From NCBI GenBank assembly GCA_023664955.1, contig JAMPEV010000001.1, positions 475,827 to 519,453 of the forward strand: a stretch of 43,627 nt of DNA. The letters are read 5' to 3'. The notes beneath the pieces are model-generated. The model did no database searches. It saw only the letters and a program-made list of their open reading frames with translations, and was not told the DNA's origin. Every line of letters starts with the position of its first letter. The first letter of the stretch is position 1. Positions 26,172-34,484 of this stretch are shown here, piece after piece. Origin of the DNA: Duncaniella sp. GTDB taxonomy: Bacteria > Bacteroidota > Bacteroidia > Bacteroidales > Muribaculaceae. Made by a program: the position numbers and the translations under genes.

Positions 26172-27728
26172 ATGGATGATCTAATGACCGTTGTCGACTG
26201 GTCGAGATGGCAATTTGCCCTCACAGCGATGTATCACTGGCTCTTCGTCCCACTCACACTCGGACTAAGCGTGATAGTGGGAATTATGGAGACAATCTAC
26301 TACCGTACCCGTAATGAAAAATGGCTTGCCACAACCAAATTCTGGATGACTCTATTCGGAATTAATTTTGCGATGGGTGTGGCCACAGGAATTATCCTGG
26401 AATTTGAATTTGGCACCAACTGGTCGAATTATAGTTGGTTTGTAGGCGACATTTTCGGCGCCCCTCTCGCCATCGAAGGTCTGTTTGCATTCTTCATGGA
26501 GGCTACATTCATCGCCATTATGTTCTTTGGTTGGAAGAAAGTCAGCCCCGGCTTTCACCTGACAGCAACATGGCTCACTGCACTTGGGGCTTCTATTTCA
26601 GCACTTTGGATTCTCGTAGCAAATGCTTGGATGCAATATCCTGTGGGCATGGAGTTTGACCCGTCGCAGATGCGTAACGTAATGGACGATTTCTGGGCTG
26701 TGGCTCTCTCTCCTGTAGCAATCCATAAATTCTTCCATGCCGTATTCAACGGATGGGTTCTCGCATCTGTATTCGTATGTGGTGTCAGTGCATGGTATCT
26801 CATGAAAAATCGACGCAAAGAGTTCGCCATGGATTCCATAAAGATTGCCGGATGGGTCGGTTCTATTGGCATTCTTCTTACTCTATGGACCGGCGACCAG
26901 TCGGCCGTTGACGTGGCACGTGTACAACCGATGAAACTTGCTGCCATGGAAGGTCTCTATGACGGTTCATGCGGCCAGGAAATCGTGGCTTTCGGTATTC
27001 TTGACCCCTCCAAGGAGCGCACTGACCCAAGCGACCCATACCATTTTAAAATCGCAATTCCCAAGGGTTTGTCATTCCTTGCCACACATGATTTTAACGC
27101 TTTCGTACCCGGTATTAATGATTTGATTGAAGGGAGGGAGATTACGCAAAGTGGGGATACCACCAACACCGTGTCATATTCCGAACGCATTGCGATGGGC
27201 AAGGAAGCACACGAAGCCTTGCGCGCCTTTGATATTGCTCTGTCAAAGGGTGACAATGCCGGAATGGAAGCAGCTAAAGCCGGCATCAAGGATAATTATA
27301 AGTACTTCGGTTATGGTTATCTTGACTCACCTGAGGAAGCCGTGCCACCGGTTGGCGTTACTTTCTATGCCTTTCATATTATGGTGCTTTCAGGAGGATA
27401 CCTACTTTTATTCTTGTTAATAACCTTGCTAAGTGTATACCGCTATCCCGACTTGTGGAAACGCCGTTGGTGGCAATGGCTCGCTATCCTCTCAATCGCT
27501 ATTGTGTGGATATGCTCGGAAGCAGGTTGGGTAACAGCCGAAGTTGGACGCCAGCCATGGATTATAGAAGGTCTTATGCCCACAAGGGCTGCAATTTCAG
27601 CAATTTCATCGGCTACCGTCAAACTGACATTCTGGATGTTTGCAGCTGTGTTTACCGCCTTGTTAGTGGCTGAAATCACCATCATGCTCAAGCAGATCAA
27701 GAGTGGTAATGATGTGGATAAATATTAG
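26172..27728 (+). CDS. cydA: Cytochrome bd ubiquinol oxidase subunit I
   Basis: A 518-residue membrane subunit that oxidises quinol and carries hemes b558, b595 and d, reducing oxygen at very low tension. DWSRWQFALTAMYHWLFVPL holds the first heme ligand His22. FGINFAMGVATGIILEFEFGTNW and AIEGLFAFFMEATFIAIMFFGW are conserved helices. SPVAIHKFFHAVFNGWV supplies further His residues, and AEVGRQPWIIEGLMPT is the CydA signature after the extracytoplasmic Q-loop. In this phylum it allows growth in nanomolar oxygen. The start MDDLMTVVDWSRW is the natural one. cydB follows 17 nt later. Confidence 0.96.
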   Translation: MDDLMTVVDWSRWQFALTAMYHWLFVPLTLGLSVIVGIMETIYYRTRNEKWLATTKFWMTLFGINFAMGVATGIILEFEFGTNWSNYSWFVGDIFGAPLAIEGLFAFFMEATFIAIMFFGWKKVSPGFHLTATWLTALGASISALWILVANAWMQYPVGMEFDPSQMRNVMDDFWAVALSPVAIHKFFHAVFNGWVLASVFVCGVSAWYLMKNRRKEFAMDSIKIAGWVGSIGILLTLWTGDQSAVDVARVQPMKLAAMEGLYDGSCGQEIVAFGILDPSKERTDPSDPYHFKIAIPKGLSFLATHDFNAFVPGINDLIEGREITQSGDTTNTVSYSERIAMGKEAHEALRAFDIALSKGDNAGMEAAKAGIKDNYKYFGYGYLDSPEEAVPPVGVTFYAFHIMVLSGGYLLLFLLITLLSVYRYPDLWKRRWWQWLAILSIAIVWICSEAGWVTAEVGRQPWIIEGLMPTRAAISAISSATVKLTFWMFAAVFTALLVAEITIMLKQIKSGNDVDKY

Positions 27729-27745
27729 CTAAAATCTTTGGAACT

Positions 27746-28873
27746 ATGGAACTTGAATTATTACAAATATATTGGTGGTTGCTGATATCAGTACTCGGCG
27801 CCATATTAGTCTTCATGCTTTTCGTGCAGGGGGGACAGACCTATCTACTCTCAGTCGCAGATGGATCGGAGGCATCACGGCTCATGGTTAGATCGCTTGG
27901 CCATAAGTGGGAATTGACATTCACCACACTTGTGGTGTTTGGCGGCGCGTTTTTTGCTTCATTCCCTCTTTTCTACTCCACAAGTTTCGGAGGCGCATAT
28001 TGGCTTTGGATGCTCATCTTGATTAGCTTTGTACTCCAAGCAGTTAGCTATGAATTCAGAGCAAAACCGGGGAATATTTTCGGGACGCGTACTTATGATA
28101 CTTTCCTCTTTATCAATGGATGCGTGGGATGTATACTACTCGGTGTAGCGGTATCGATGTTCTTCTTCGGAGCTGAATTTACCGTAGCAAAAGGGAACAT
28201 TCTTAATGCCGGTTCTCCGGTAATTTCTCGATGGGAGTCCTCACACGGGTTTGAAGCTATCTTTAACTGGCGCAACTTAGTGCTGGGCTTTGCAGTGCTT
28301 TTCCTTGCACGAACTCAAGCAGCACTGTATTTTCTAAACAATAACATAGGGTCGGAATCATTCTTCTCTACCAATAAAAAGCGGGTGCTTTTCAATGGCA
28401 TAGTGTTTGTGCTATTCTTCCTCCTGTTTGTAGGTCTTCTATTAACTGCATCCGGACTGCAGACCGTGGTAGACGGCGGTCTTGGAGATGGTAAGAACGT
28501 ATTTGAGGTTAAGGAGTACAAGTATTTCCACAACTACATCGTAATGTGGTGGTGCCTTATACTCTTCCTTATAGGGACACTGATGGTGCTCTACGGAGTG
28601 CTTAAATCAGCTTTTGCAGCCCACTATACCAAAGGTATCTGGTGGAGCGGAATTGGCACTATATTAGTTGTGCTGACACTCTTTTGGGTTGCCGGGTATA
28701 ATGATACACCCTACTATCCGTCACTACTCGATGCTTCGTCCTCACTTACCATCCACAACAGCAGTTCAAGCTATTTCACCCTCAAGACCATGAGCATCGT
28801 TTCATTGGTGATACCGTTCGTGTTGGCTTATATCGCCTACGCATGGTACTCAATGGACCGCCACCAGAAATAG
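27746..28873 (+). CDS. cydB: Cytochrome bd ubiquinol oxidase subunit II
   Basis: A 375-residue membrane protein with eight or nine hydrophobic helices, the structural partner of CydA. LQIYWWLLISVLGAILVFMLFVQGGQT is the family's first helix with the characteristic Trp pair. Conserved features include FGGAYWLWMLILISFVLQAVSYEFR and an Arg/Thr-rich FLARTQAALYFLNNN segment. Length and ending (YSMDRHQK) are normal. It closes the DUF4492-cydA-cydB operon, with a hairpin 15 nt behind the stop. Confidence 0.95.
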   Translation: MELELLQIYWWLLISVLGAILVFMLFVQGGQTYLLSVADGSEASRLMVRSLGHKWELTFTTLVVFGGAFFASFPLFYSTSFGGAYWLWMLILISFVLQAVSYEFRAKPGNIFGTRTYDTFLFINGCVGCILLGVAVSMFFFGAEFTVAKGNILNAGSPVISRWESSHGFEAIFNWRNLVLGFAVLFLARTQAALYFLNNNIGSESFFSTNKKRVLFNGIVFVLFFLLFVGLLLTASGLQTVVDGGLGDGKNVFEVKEYKYFHNYIVMWWCLILFLIGTLMVLYGVLKSAFAAHYTKGIWWSGIGTILVVLTLFWVAGYNDTPYYPSLLDASSSLTIHNSSSSYFTLKTMSIVSLVIPFVLAYIAYAWYSMDRHQK

Positions 28874-28888
28874 AATCATTACTCCAAC

Positions 28889-28923
28889 ATCGCCTCTCCC
28901 ATGCGCCCCATGGAAGAGGCGAT
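28889..28923 (+). terminator. Hairpin after the cyd operon
   Basis: ATCGCCTCT (28889-28897) pairs with AGAGGCGAT (28915-28923), extended by CCAT/ATGG after one mismatch. The tail is A/T-rich but lacks a clean T-run. Confidence 0.6.
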
Positions 28924-28940
28924 AATTGTATCTATACCCA

Positions 28941-28986
28941 CCGTTTCGGCGACCCCAATCGGGGCAGACGTACCATGGAACGTCCA
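28941..28986 (-). repeat. Dispersed intergenic repeat, copy D (reverse)
   Basis: Read on the minus strand: GGACGTTCCATGGTACGTC, then TGCCCCGATTGGGGTCGCCG and AAACGG. The layout matches copies A and B, with compensating changes in the dyad (GT..AC in place of GC..GC). It is the only copy oriented against the gene it follows (cydB) and against the next gene. Confidence 0.75.
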
Positions 28987-29046
28987 CACCTCTCGCACGC
29001 GATTGCTAAATCGGATGATGTTTGCCAAAATCTGTTAAACTGAAAA

Positions 29047-29084
29047 TGCGTGAGGTTTGTTTATAGAGTATGAATCCTCACGTG
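29047..29084 (+). promoter_or_regulatory. Hairpin enclosing the clc start codon
   Basis: CGTGAGG (29049-29055) pairs with CCTCACG (29076-29082), and two G-T pairs extend the stem outward. The 20-nt loop contains the ATG at 29070, and the right arm encodes residues 3-5. It could influence translation start; this is inference. Confidence 0.35.
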
Positions 29085-30512
29085 AATCAACTTCAGCATC
29101 AGCTTCACCGGATTGGGCGTGATACACGCGGGTGGAGCAGGCGGCACATTCCTGAGAAAGCCTTTGTGTTTATCCTCGGGAGTGTGATAGGTTTTATTGT
29201 GGGATTCGGTGCGTTTTTGCTTAAGAAGATGATTGCTTTTGTGTCGCATCTTCTCACTGACCATCTACATGCCGATTCCGGCAATCTAATACTGATTCTC
29301 ATACCGTTAGCCGGCATTATACTGACTGGAATAATATGCCGATATCTGTTCCGGGATAACCTTACCGATGGAGTGACAATGCTTATGGGCGAGTTGAAGA
29401 AAAAGATGTTCAAGATACGTGCTTCCCGAACAGTCACTTTCCTTCTGGCCAGCACAGTCACCTTGGGATTCGGTGGGTCAGCCGGATCGGAGGGTCCGAT
29501 TGCCAACACCGGGGCGGCCATCGGCAGCAACCTTGCACAGAGATTTCGGCTTCCCCCAGACCTTCTCCGAGTGATGATAGGATGTGGAGCAGCGGCCGGT
29601 ATTGCGGGAATCTTCAAGTCGCCGCTTGGAGGTGCGCTGTTTACATTGGAAGTACTCCGAATGGAGCTTACCACGCTGTCAGTGCTCGTGCTATTGGTCA
29701 CCACAATCACAGCAGCGATGACCGCCTACCTCTTTTCCGGTGGGACTCTCGACCTCAACTTCACGCCCGACTATGGATTTGACCTCGGACTTATACCTTG
29801 GGTGATACTTTTGGGCATATTTTGCGGACTCTATTCTCTATATTACACATATTTTGCCAAGAAAATAGCTCAGGGCCTGCATTTAATCACCAACCCTTGG
29901 GTTAAAAACGTGACAGCCGGTGTGCTGCTTGGTTGCCTTGTAATGATATTCCCACCGCTTTACGGAGAGGGATATAACATAATCGGTGAAATATTAAACG
30001 GTAGTGCAACCGCCATATTCAACGACAGCATATTCTTCCACGACAATGGCGACACATTAAGCCTGCTATTAGTGGCAGGAGGAGTGCTTTTGGCAAAGAG
30101 TTTCTCAATGTCGGCCACCAATCATGGCGGCGGTGTGAGCGGAGACTTCGCGCCCACCCTGTTTGCAGGAAGCTTTGCCGGGTTATTCTTCGCACTGGGA
30201 CTCAACGAATTGTTCGGGGTGCACCTCCCAGTGGCACTATTTGCTTATTTAGGGATGGCGGGAGTGATGGCGGGTGCAATTCGCGCTCCTCTCATGGCGA
30301 TATTCCTCACATGTGAAATGTGCGGTTTATACACATTCTTCTTTCCCCTGATGGTGACAAGTGCACTGGGATTCGGAGTGGTGCGACTTTTCACATCCGA
30401 TAGCTATTTCACACGCAAAATTGACCGACACAATGGTCTCATCGCCCATATCAAAAAGCATATTAAAAAAAATCAAGCACAACAAGGACAGCAGAATCAG
30501 ACAGGGAATTAA
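29070..30512 (+). CDS. ClC-type chloride channel/transporter
   Basis: A 480-residue membrane protein of the ClC family with about 10 hydrophobic stretches. The anion-pathway motifs are GGSAGSEGPIANTGAAIGS, with the gating Glu in GSEGP, and GGGVSGDFAPTLFAGSFAG. GCGAAAGIAGIFKSPLGGALFTLEVL is another strong family match. The gating Glu suggests a Cl-/H+ exchanger rather than a pure channel, but a prokaryotic role such as acid resistance cannot be read from sequence. There is no CBS domain: the C-terminus is a short Lys/Gln-rich tail. It appears to be monocistronic. Confidence 0.93.
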   Translation: MNPHVNQLQHQLHRIGRDTRGWSRRHIPEKAFVFILGSVIGFIVGFGAFLLKKMIAFVSHLLTDHLHADSGNLILILIPLAGIILTGIICRYLFRDNLTDGVTMLMGELKKKMFKIRASRTVTFLLASTVTLGFGGSAGSEGPIANTGAAIGSNLAQRFRLPPDLLRVMIGCGAAAGIAGIFKSPLGGALFTLEVLRMELTTLSVLVLLVTTITAAMTAYLFSGGTLDLNFTPDYGFDLGLIPWVILLGIFCGLYSLYYTYFAKKIAQGLHLITNPWVKNVTAGVLLGCLVMIFPPLYGEGYNIIGEILNGSATAIFNDSIFFHDNGDTLSLLLVAGGVLLAKSFSMSATNHGGGVSGDFAPTLFAGSFAGLFFALGLNELFGVHLPVALFAYLGMAGVMAGAIRAPLMAIFLTCEMCGLYTFFFPLMVTSALGFGVVRLFTSDSYFTRKIDRHNGLIAHIKKHIKKNQAQQGQQNQTGN

Positions 30513-30563
30513 CTTAAAAGTTCAATTATCCCATAGTTAATTTATGTAAAATTATCATGTACG

Positions 30564-30595
30564 TTTGAATTAGAGGGTAATTCTCTGTAAATTTG
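30564..30595 (+). promoter_or_regulatory. lgt promoter (TTTG, 20 nt, TAAATTTG)
   Basis: TTTG at 30564-30567, a 20-nt spacer, and TAAATTTG at 30588-30595. The spacer holds a small dyad, AGAG (30572-30575) and CTCT (30583-30586), that could be an operator. The leader to 30715 is about 113 nt. Confidence 0.8.
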
Positions 30596-30611
30596 CATTA
30601 AAATTATGGCT

Positions 30612-30694
30612 TGTGGAGCCTGTCCACAGGGCATAAGGCTATAAACCAATCATCGGCGATCGTGGTAAAATACTTTTGGTTAGACGATTGCCGA
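30612..30694 (+). promoter_or_regulatory. Structured leader of lgt, riboswitch-like
   Basis: TGTGG (30612-30616) pairs with CCACA (30624-30628). TCGGCGATCGT (30653-30663) pairs with ACGATTGCCGA (30684-30694) over 11 bp with one G-T. The loop of the second stem contains TTGGTT (30676-30681), complementary to AACCAA (30644-30649) just upstream, which would make a pseudoknot. I recognise no known riboswitch class. The last stem ends 20 nt before the start codon. Confidence 0.4.
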
Positions 30695-30714
30695 GCTAAT
30701 TAATTACGAATCAA

Positions 30715-31578
30715 ATGTTAGATTTTATAGTTTGGAATGCTGATCCAATATGGTTTCATATCGGTCCTATTGCTATCAGATGGTATAGCTTAGCATTCAT
30801 GGTAGGCTTCCTTGTGGGCTACGAAATAGAGTCACGAATGTACAAGCATGAGGGTGCGCCGGAAAGTTGGCTCGGCATACTGCTGCTATGGACAGTGGCC
30901 GGCACAATTATCGGGGCTCGTCTCGGACATGTGTTTTTCTACGAATGGGACAAATATTCCCAAGACCCTATAACCATACTTTATGTGTGGGAAGGTGGAC
31001 TTGCAAGTCACGGGGGCACCATCGGTGTGGTGTTAGGCGTCCTTTTCTATTCCCTCTTCACCACTAAAAGGAACCCGCTTTGGGCATTTGACCGCCTCGT
31101 TATCCCAATCGCCCTCGTCGGAGGATTAATACGTCTTGGAAACCTCATGAACTCAGAAATTTATGGACATGCCACCGACCTTCCATGGGGTTTCATGTTC
31201 GTTCGCTCACGTGAATGGCATGAACTATATCTCGGCCAGGCCTGTCACCCTACGCAAATCTATGAGGCCTTGTGCTATTTCGCACTTTTCGCCCTGTTGA
31301 TGTGGATGTACTGGAGGAAAAACGCCGAGGAACGTCCCGGACTGATATTCGGAGTGTTCTTCATCATCCTCTTCGGCACGCGTTTCTTGATCGAATTCAT
31401 CAAGAACGACCAAGTGGCATTTGAAGCCAACATGACGCTCAACATGGGGCAATGGCTCAGTGTACCATTCATCATAATCGGGATTTTGTTAGTGGTATAT
31501 GCCATGATACGCCCACGCCGGCATTTGACTTTCCCCAATAAATTTGCCGATGAAGCTTCTGCCGCCAAAAAACGCTGA
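30715..31578 (+). CDS. lgt: Prolipoprotein diacylglyceryl transferase
   Basis: A 287-residue inner-membrane enzyme that moves diacylglycerol from phosphatidylglycerol to the lipobox Cys of pre-lipoproteins, the first step of lipoprotein maturation. IRWYSLAFMVGFLVGYEI is the first conserved segment. ASHGGTIGVVLGVLFYS holds the conserved His-Gly-Gly, and GGLIRLGNLMNSEIYGHATDLPWGFMF is the Lgt signature. HPTQIYEALCYF and the Arg of FGTRFLIEFIKNDQ are also in place. Seven hydrophobic helices. Several lipoproteins in this window (serpin, C10-like protein, S9 peptidase) would be substrates. pheS follows with its own -7 box. Confidence 0.95.
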   Translation: MLDFIVWNADPIWFHIGPIAIRWYSLAFMVGFLVGYEIESRMYKHEGAPESWLGILLLWTVAGTIIGARLGHVFFYEWDKYSQDPITILYVWEGGLASHGGTIGVVLGVLFYSLFTTKRNPLWAFDRLVIPIALVGGLIRLGNLMNSEIYGHATDLPWGFMFVRSREWHELYLGQACHPTQIYEALCYFALFALLMWMYWRKNAEERPGLIFGVFFIILFGTRFLIEFIKNDQVAFEANMTLNMGQWLSVPFIIIGILLVVYAMIRPRRHLTFPNKFADEASAAKKR

Positions 31579-31597
31579 TATATTGAAAAAATATTCG

Positions 31598-31605
31598 TAA
31601 ATTTG
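31598..31605 (+). promoter_or_regulatory. pheS promoter -7 box
   Basis: TAAATTTG followed by CATCC. The -33 position shows CTG in place of TTG. The leader to 31673 is about 60 nt. Confidence 0.55.
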
Positions 31606-31672
31606 CATCCTGAAAACAATTAATGGGTAACTTCTCCATATCACTACCCTTTAAAATAGAAAAATACCAATC

Positions 31673-32692
31673 ATGATTGAGAAAATAAATCAGCTTAAAG
31701 CAGAGATAGAGGGACTCAACGCAGCCACTCCGCAGGAAGTTGAGGCTCTACGCATAAAATACCTTAGCAAAAAGGGCGAAATTTCAGCCCTCATGACCGA
31801 CTTTCGCTCCGTACCCGCAGATCAGAAAAGAGAAATCGGGCAGAAGCTCAATGAACTGAAGAACCTTGCCACCGATAAGCTCAACGCTCTCCGCGAGTCT
31901 CTTGAGTCAACCGATAATATCGACGCCGGCCTCGACCTGAGCCGCACAGCTTCTCCCCTTCCACTCGGCACACGCCATCCCCTTTCACTCGTGAGGGACG
32001 AGATTATTTCCATCTTCTCACGCCTTGGATTCACCATCGCCGAAGGTCCGGAAATCGAAGATGACTGGCATCTTTTCTCATCACTTAACTTTGCCCCTGA
32101 CCATCCTGCCCGCGATATGCAGGACACATTCTTTATCAACAAGACACCCGACGTTCTTCTGCGCTCTCACACTTCATCAGTACAGACCCGCGTGATGGAG
32201 AAGAACCAACCGCCTATTCGCATTATCTGCCCCGGACGTGTATACCGAAACGAAGCGATCTCAGCCCGTGCCCACTGTTTCTTCCACCAGGTAGAGGCTC
32301 TATATGTCGACAAAAAAGTTTCGTTTGCCGACCTACGCCAGACCCTCCTCTACTTCGCTCGTGAGATGTTTGGCCCGGAAACCAAAATCCGTCTCCGTCC
32401 AAGCTACTTCCCCTTCACCGAACCGTCGGCCGAAATGGATATCTCATGCAACCTATGTGGAGGAAAAGGCTGTTCATTCTGCAAGCACACCGGATGGGTT
32501 GAAATTCTCGGCTGCGGCATGGTTGACCCCAATGTCCTTGAAGCTTGCGGCATTGACTCTAAAGTTTATAGCGGATTTGCACTTGGTATGGGTGTGGAGC
32601 GTATCACCAACTTGAAATATCAAGTTAAGGATCTCCGAATGTTCTCTGAAAATGATGTGCGCTTCCTCGAGCAATTTGAAGCCGCACATTAA
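31673..32692 (+). CDS. pheS: Phenylalanine-tRNA ligase alpha subunit
   Basis: A 339-residue class II aminoacyl-tRNA synthetase subunit. The N-terminal coiled-coil (residues 1-80) binds the tRNA. LGTRHPLSLVRDEIISIFSRLGFTIAEGPEIEDDW is the PheS core, motif 2 is PGRVYRNEAISARAHCFFHQVE, and motif 3 is ALGMGVERITNLKY. A four-Cys cluster, CNLCGGKGCSFC, looks like a metal site and is usual in this phylum as far as I recall. pheT is not adjacent, also common in Bacteroidota. nth follows 39 nt later on the same strand. Confidence 0.96.
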   Translation: MIEKINQLKAEIEGLNAATPQEVEALRIKYLSKKGEISALMTDFRSVPADQKREIGQKLNELKNLATDKLNALRESLESTDNIDAGLDLSRTASPLPLGTRHPLSLVRDEIISIFSRLGFTIAEGPEIEDDWHLFSSLNFAPDHPARDMQDTFFINKTPDVLLRSHTSSVQTRVMEKNQPPIRIICPGRVYRNEAISARAHCFFHQVEALYVDKKVSFADLRQTLLYFAREMFGPETKIRLRPSYFPFTEPSAEMDISCNLCGGKGCSFCKHTGWVEILGCGMVDPNVLEACGIDSKVYSGFALGMGVERITNLKYQVKDLRMFSENDVRFLEQFEAAH

Positions 32693-32731
32693 ACAGGGAA
32701 TTTACTCATAAATCCTGATTACAAATCACGT

Positions 32732-33385
32732 ATGACCGTTAAGGAACGATATTCAAAAGTGCTTGATTGGTTTGAGCACGCTATGCCTGTGGCGGAAACT
32801 GAGTTGCATTTCGAGAACCCCTACCAGCTTCTCGTTGCCGTGATCCTCTCGGCTCAATGCACCGACAAACGTGTCAATCAGATTACCCCTCCGCTTTTTG
32901 AGGCCTACCCTACCCCACAGGCTCTTGCCGAAGCTACTACCGATGATATTTTCCAATATATCAAGTCCTGCTCCTACCCCAACAATAAGAGCAAATCGCT
33001 TAGCGGTATGGCCAAGAAACTCGTTGAGGATTTCGCCGGTGAAGTCCCTTCCGACATGGATTCACTACTCTCCCTGCCCGGCGTGGGACGAAAGACTGCA
33101 AATGTCATTCTTGCCGTGGTCTACAATCAATCGACCATGGCGGTTGACACGCATGTGTTTCGAGTGAGCGAGCGTATCGGATTGACCACCAATAGCAAAA
33201 CACCCCTCACCACCGAGAAAACACTTGTTAAGAATATCCCTTCCGAGATTATCCCTAAAGCTCATCATTGGCTCATTCTCCACGGTCGATACGTGTGCAA
33301 AGCACGCCGCCCCGACTGCCTTAATTGCGGCCTGACATCCGTATGCCGATATTATCAGAAAGCCACGGATAAGAATGATCTATAA
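32732..33385 (+). CDS. nth: Endonuclease III
   Basis: A 217-residue DNA glycosylase/AP lyase that removes oxidised pyrimidines in base excision repair. The helix-hairpin-helix reads LPGVGRKTANVILAV with the catalytic Lys, and the catalytic Asp is in AVDTHVFRVSERIGL. The C-terminal 4Fe-4S cluster motif C-x6-C-x2-C-x5-C is complete (CKARRPDCLNCGLTSVC). Early residues FENPYQLLVAVILSAQCTDKRVN fit the family. It may be transcribed with pheS. Confidence 0.95.
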   Translation: MTVKERYSKVLDWFEHAMPVAETELHFENPYQLLVAVILSAQCTDKRVNQITPPLFEAYPTPQALAEATTDDIFQYIKSCSYPNNKSKSLSGMAKKLVEDFAGEVPSDMDSLLSLPGVGRKTANVILAVVYNQSTMAVDTHVFRVSERIGLTTNSKTPLTTEKTLVKNIPSEIIPKAHHWLILHGRYVCKARRPDCLNCGLTSVCRYYQKATDKNDL

Positions 33386-33386
33386 C

Positions 33387-33436
33387 TAACCCATCTTTCT
33401 GCATTAACCCATCTTTCTGCATTAACCCATCTTTCC
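33387..33436. repeat. 18-bp tandem repeat, nearly three units
   Basis: The unit TAACCCATCTTTCTGCAT occurs at 33387-33404 and 33405-33422, and its first 13 bases recur from 33423. It starts two bases behind the nth stop codon and fills half of the gap before the TRIC-type gene. There are no spacers, so it is not CRISPR. Confidence 0.75.
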
Positions 33437-33494
33437 ACCAGCTGAAAGAATCCTATCCAATCATCTTTCCTCCATATATCTACTAAAAAAAGGA

Positions 33495-34127
33495 ATGGAA
33501 GCTACGTTTCTGTTTATAATAGAGGTGCTTGGCACTCTGGCGTTTGGTGTCAGTGGTATCCGTCTTGCTGCAAAAAAGCATTTTGACTGGTTTGGAGCCT
33601 ACACAATTGGAATAGTTACAGCTATCGGCGGTGGTACAATCCGTGACCTGCTGCTCGACATACCGGTGTTTTGGATGCAGACATGGCTCTATCTTGCCGT
33701 TACCGGATTGTCATTCATCTCCGTAATAATGTTCAAAAGGGTTCTGACATCCGACTCAAAATCACTTTTCATGTTTGATGCCGTGGGGTTAACACTCTTC
33801 GTCATAACCGGTATACAGAAAAGCCTCGTATCCGGCTATCCCATGTGGGTCGCCATAATCATGGGTATGATAACAGGCTCTTTCGGTGGAGTACTACGTG
33901 ATGTCCTAATCAACGAGGAGCCCCTCTTCTTCCGCAAAGATATTTACGCCACTGCTTGCATAGCAGGCGGTATTGTCTACTGGATTGTAATGGTGGTCGG
34001 AGGTTCACCGATACTCCAGCAATCTCTTTGCGCCATCACAATCCTATTTCTCCGCTGGGGTGCCCTCCATTACGGCTGGCATCTCCCCGAAATGCGTGAA
34101 CGAGAATCTAAAGAAACCGCCGACTAA
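33495..34127 (+). CDS. TRIC-type cation channel family protein (UPF0126/YadS-like)
   Basis: A 210-residue membrane protein with seven predicted helices formed by an internal duplication. The first repeat has FGVSGIRLAAKKHFDWFGAY and AIGGGTIRDLLLD; the second has FDAVGLTLFVITGIQKSL and GSFGGVLRDVLINEE. The paired GGG/GGV-x-RD motifs define PF03458, prokaryotic relatives of the trimeric intracellular cation channels. The transported ion is not known here. The start at 33495 gives MEATFLFIIEVLGTLAFG. No close operon partner is seen. Confidence 0.9.
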   Translation: MEATFLFIIEVLGTLAFGVSGIRLAAKKHFDWFGAYTIGIVTAIGGGTIRDLLLDIPVFWMQTWLYLAVTGLSFISVIMFKRVLTSDSKSLFMFDAVGLTLFVITGIQKSLVSGYPMWVAIIMGMITGSFGGVLRDVLINEEPLFFRKDIYATACIAGGIVYWIVMVVGGSPILQQSLCAITILFLRWGALHYGWHLPEMRERESKETAD

Positions 34128-34185
34128 TCACAAATCGTCACTTACTAACAGAACAACGTAATAGGATTGCGTTTTACAAAAAGGA

Positions 34186-34446
34186 GTGCCATGATCACTC
34201 ATGATGAAGGCACTGAAAAAGTAGGTGTTTTCTATTGTGAATTCTATTGGAATCCTATTATAAAGATTTTTATATATTTTATATAAAATTGGTGAAAATG
34301 TCGTACCTTTGCACCTCGTAAGTAACCAGAATGACCCTGAACAAGCGTGACTATTAACGTAATTAAATTGTTATTAGTTATTTTCGCACTGAGTATCATT
34401 AATAAACGACTTGGTAAGTATGTTTTTTATGACAACGGGTGTCATA
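34186..34446 (+). promoter_or_regulatory. Promoter and long leader of the AspT-like transporter
   Basis: The 357-nt gap before the transporter holds a -7 box TACCTTTG at 34304-34311, giving a leader of about 165 nt. Within the leader TATGACA (34428-34434) pairs with TGTCATA (34440-34446) around a 5-nt loop, some 40 nt before the start. Further up, GTGCC (34186-34190) pairs with GGCAC (34209-34213), a possible weak terminator for the upstream gene. No frame in the gap looks coding. Confidence 0.45.
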
Positions 34447-34484
34447 TAACCGCCCACTGGTAAGAAGATTGTTATACTAATTAT

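Noticed and set aside
33387-33436. Tandem units as a CRISPR array
   Set aside because: Units are contiguous with no spacers, and no cas gene is present.
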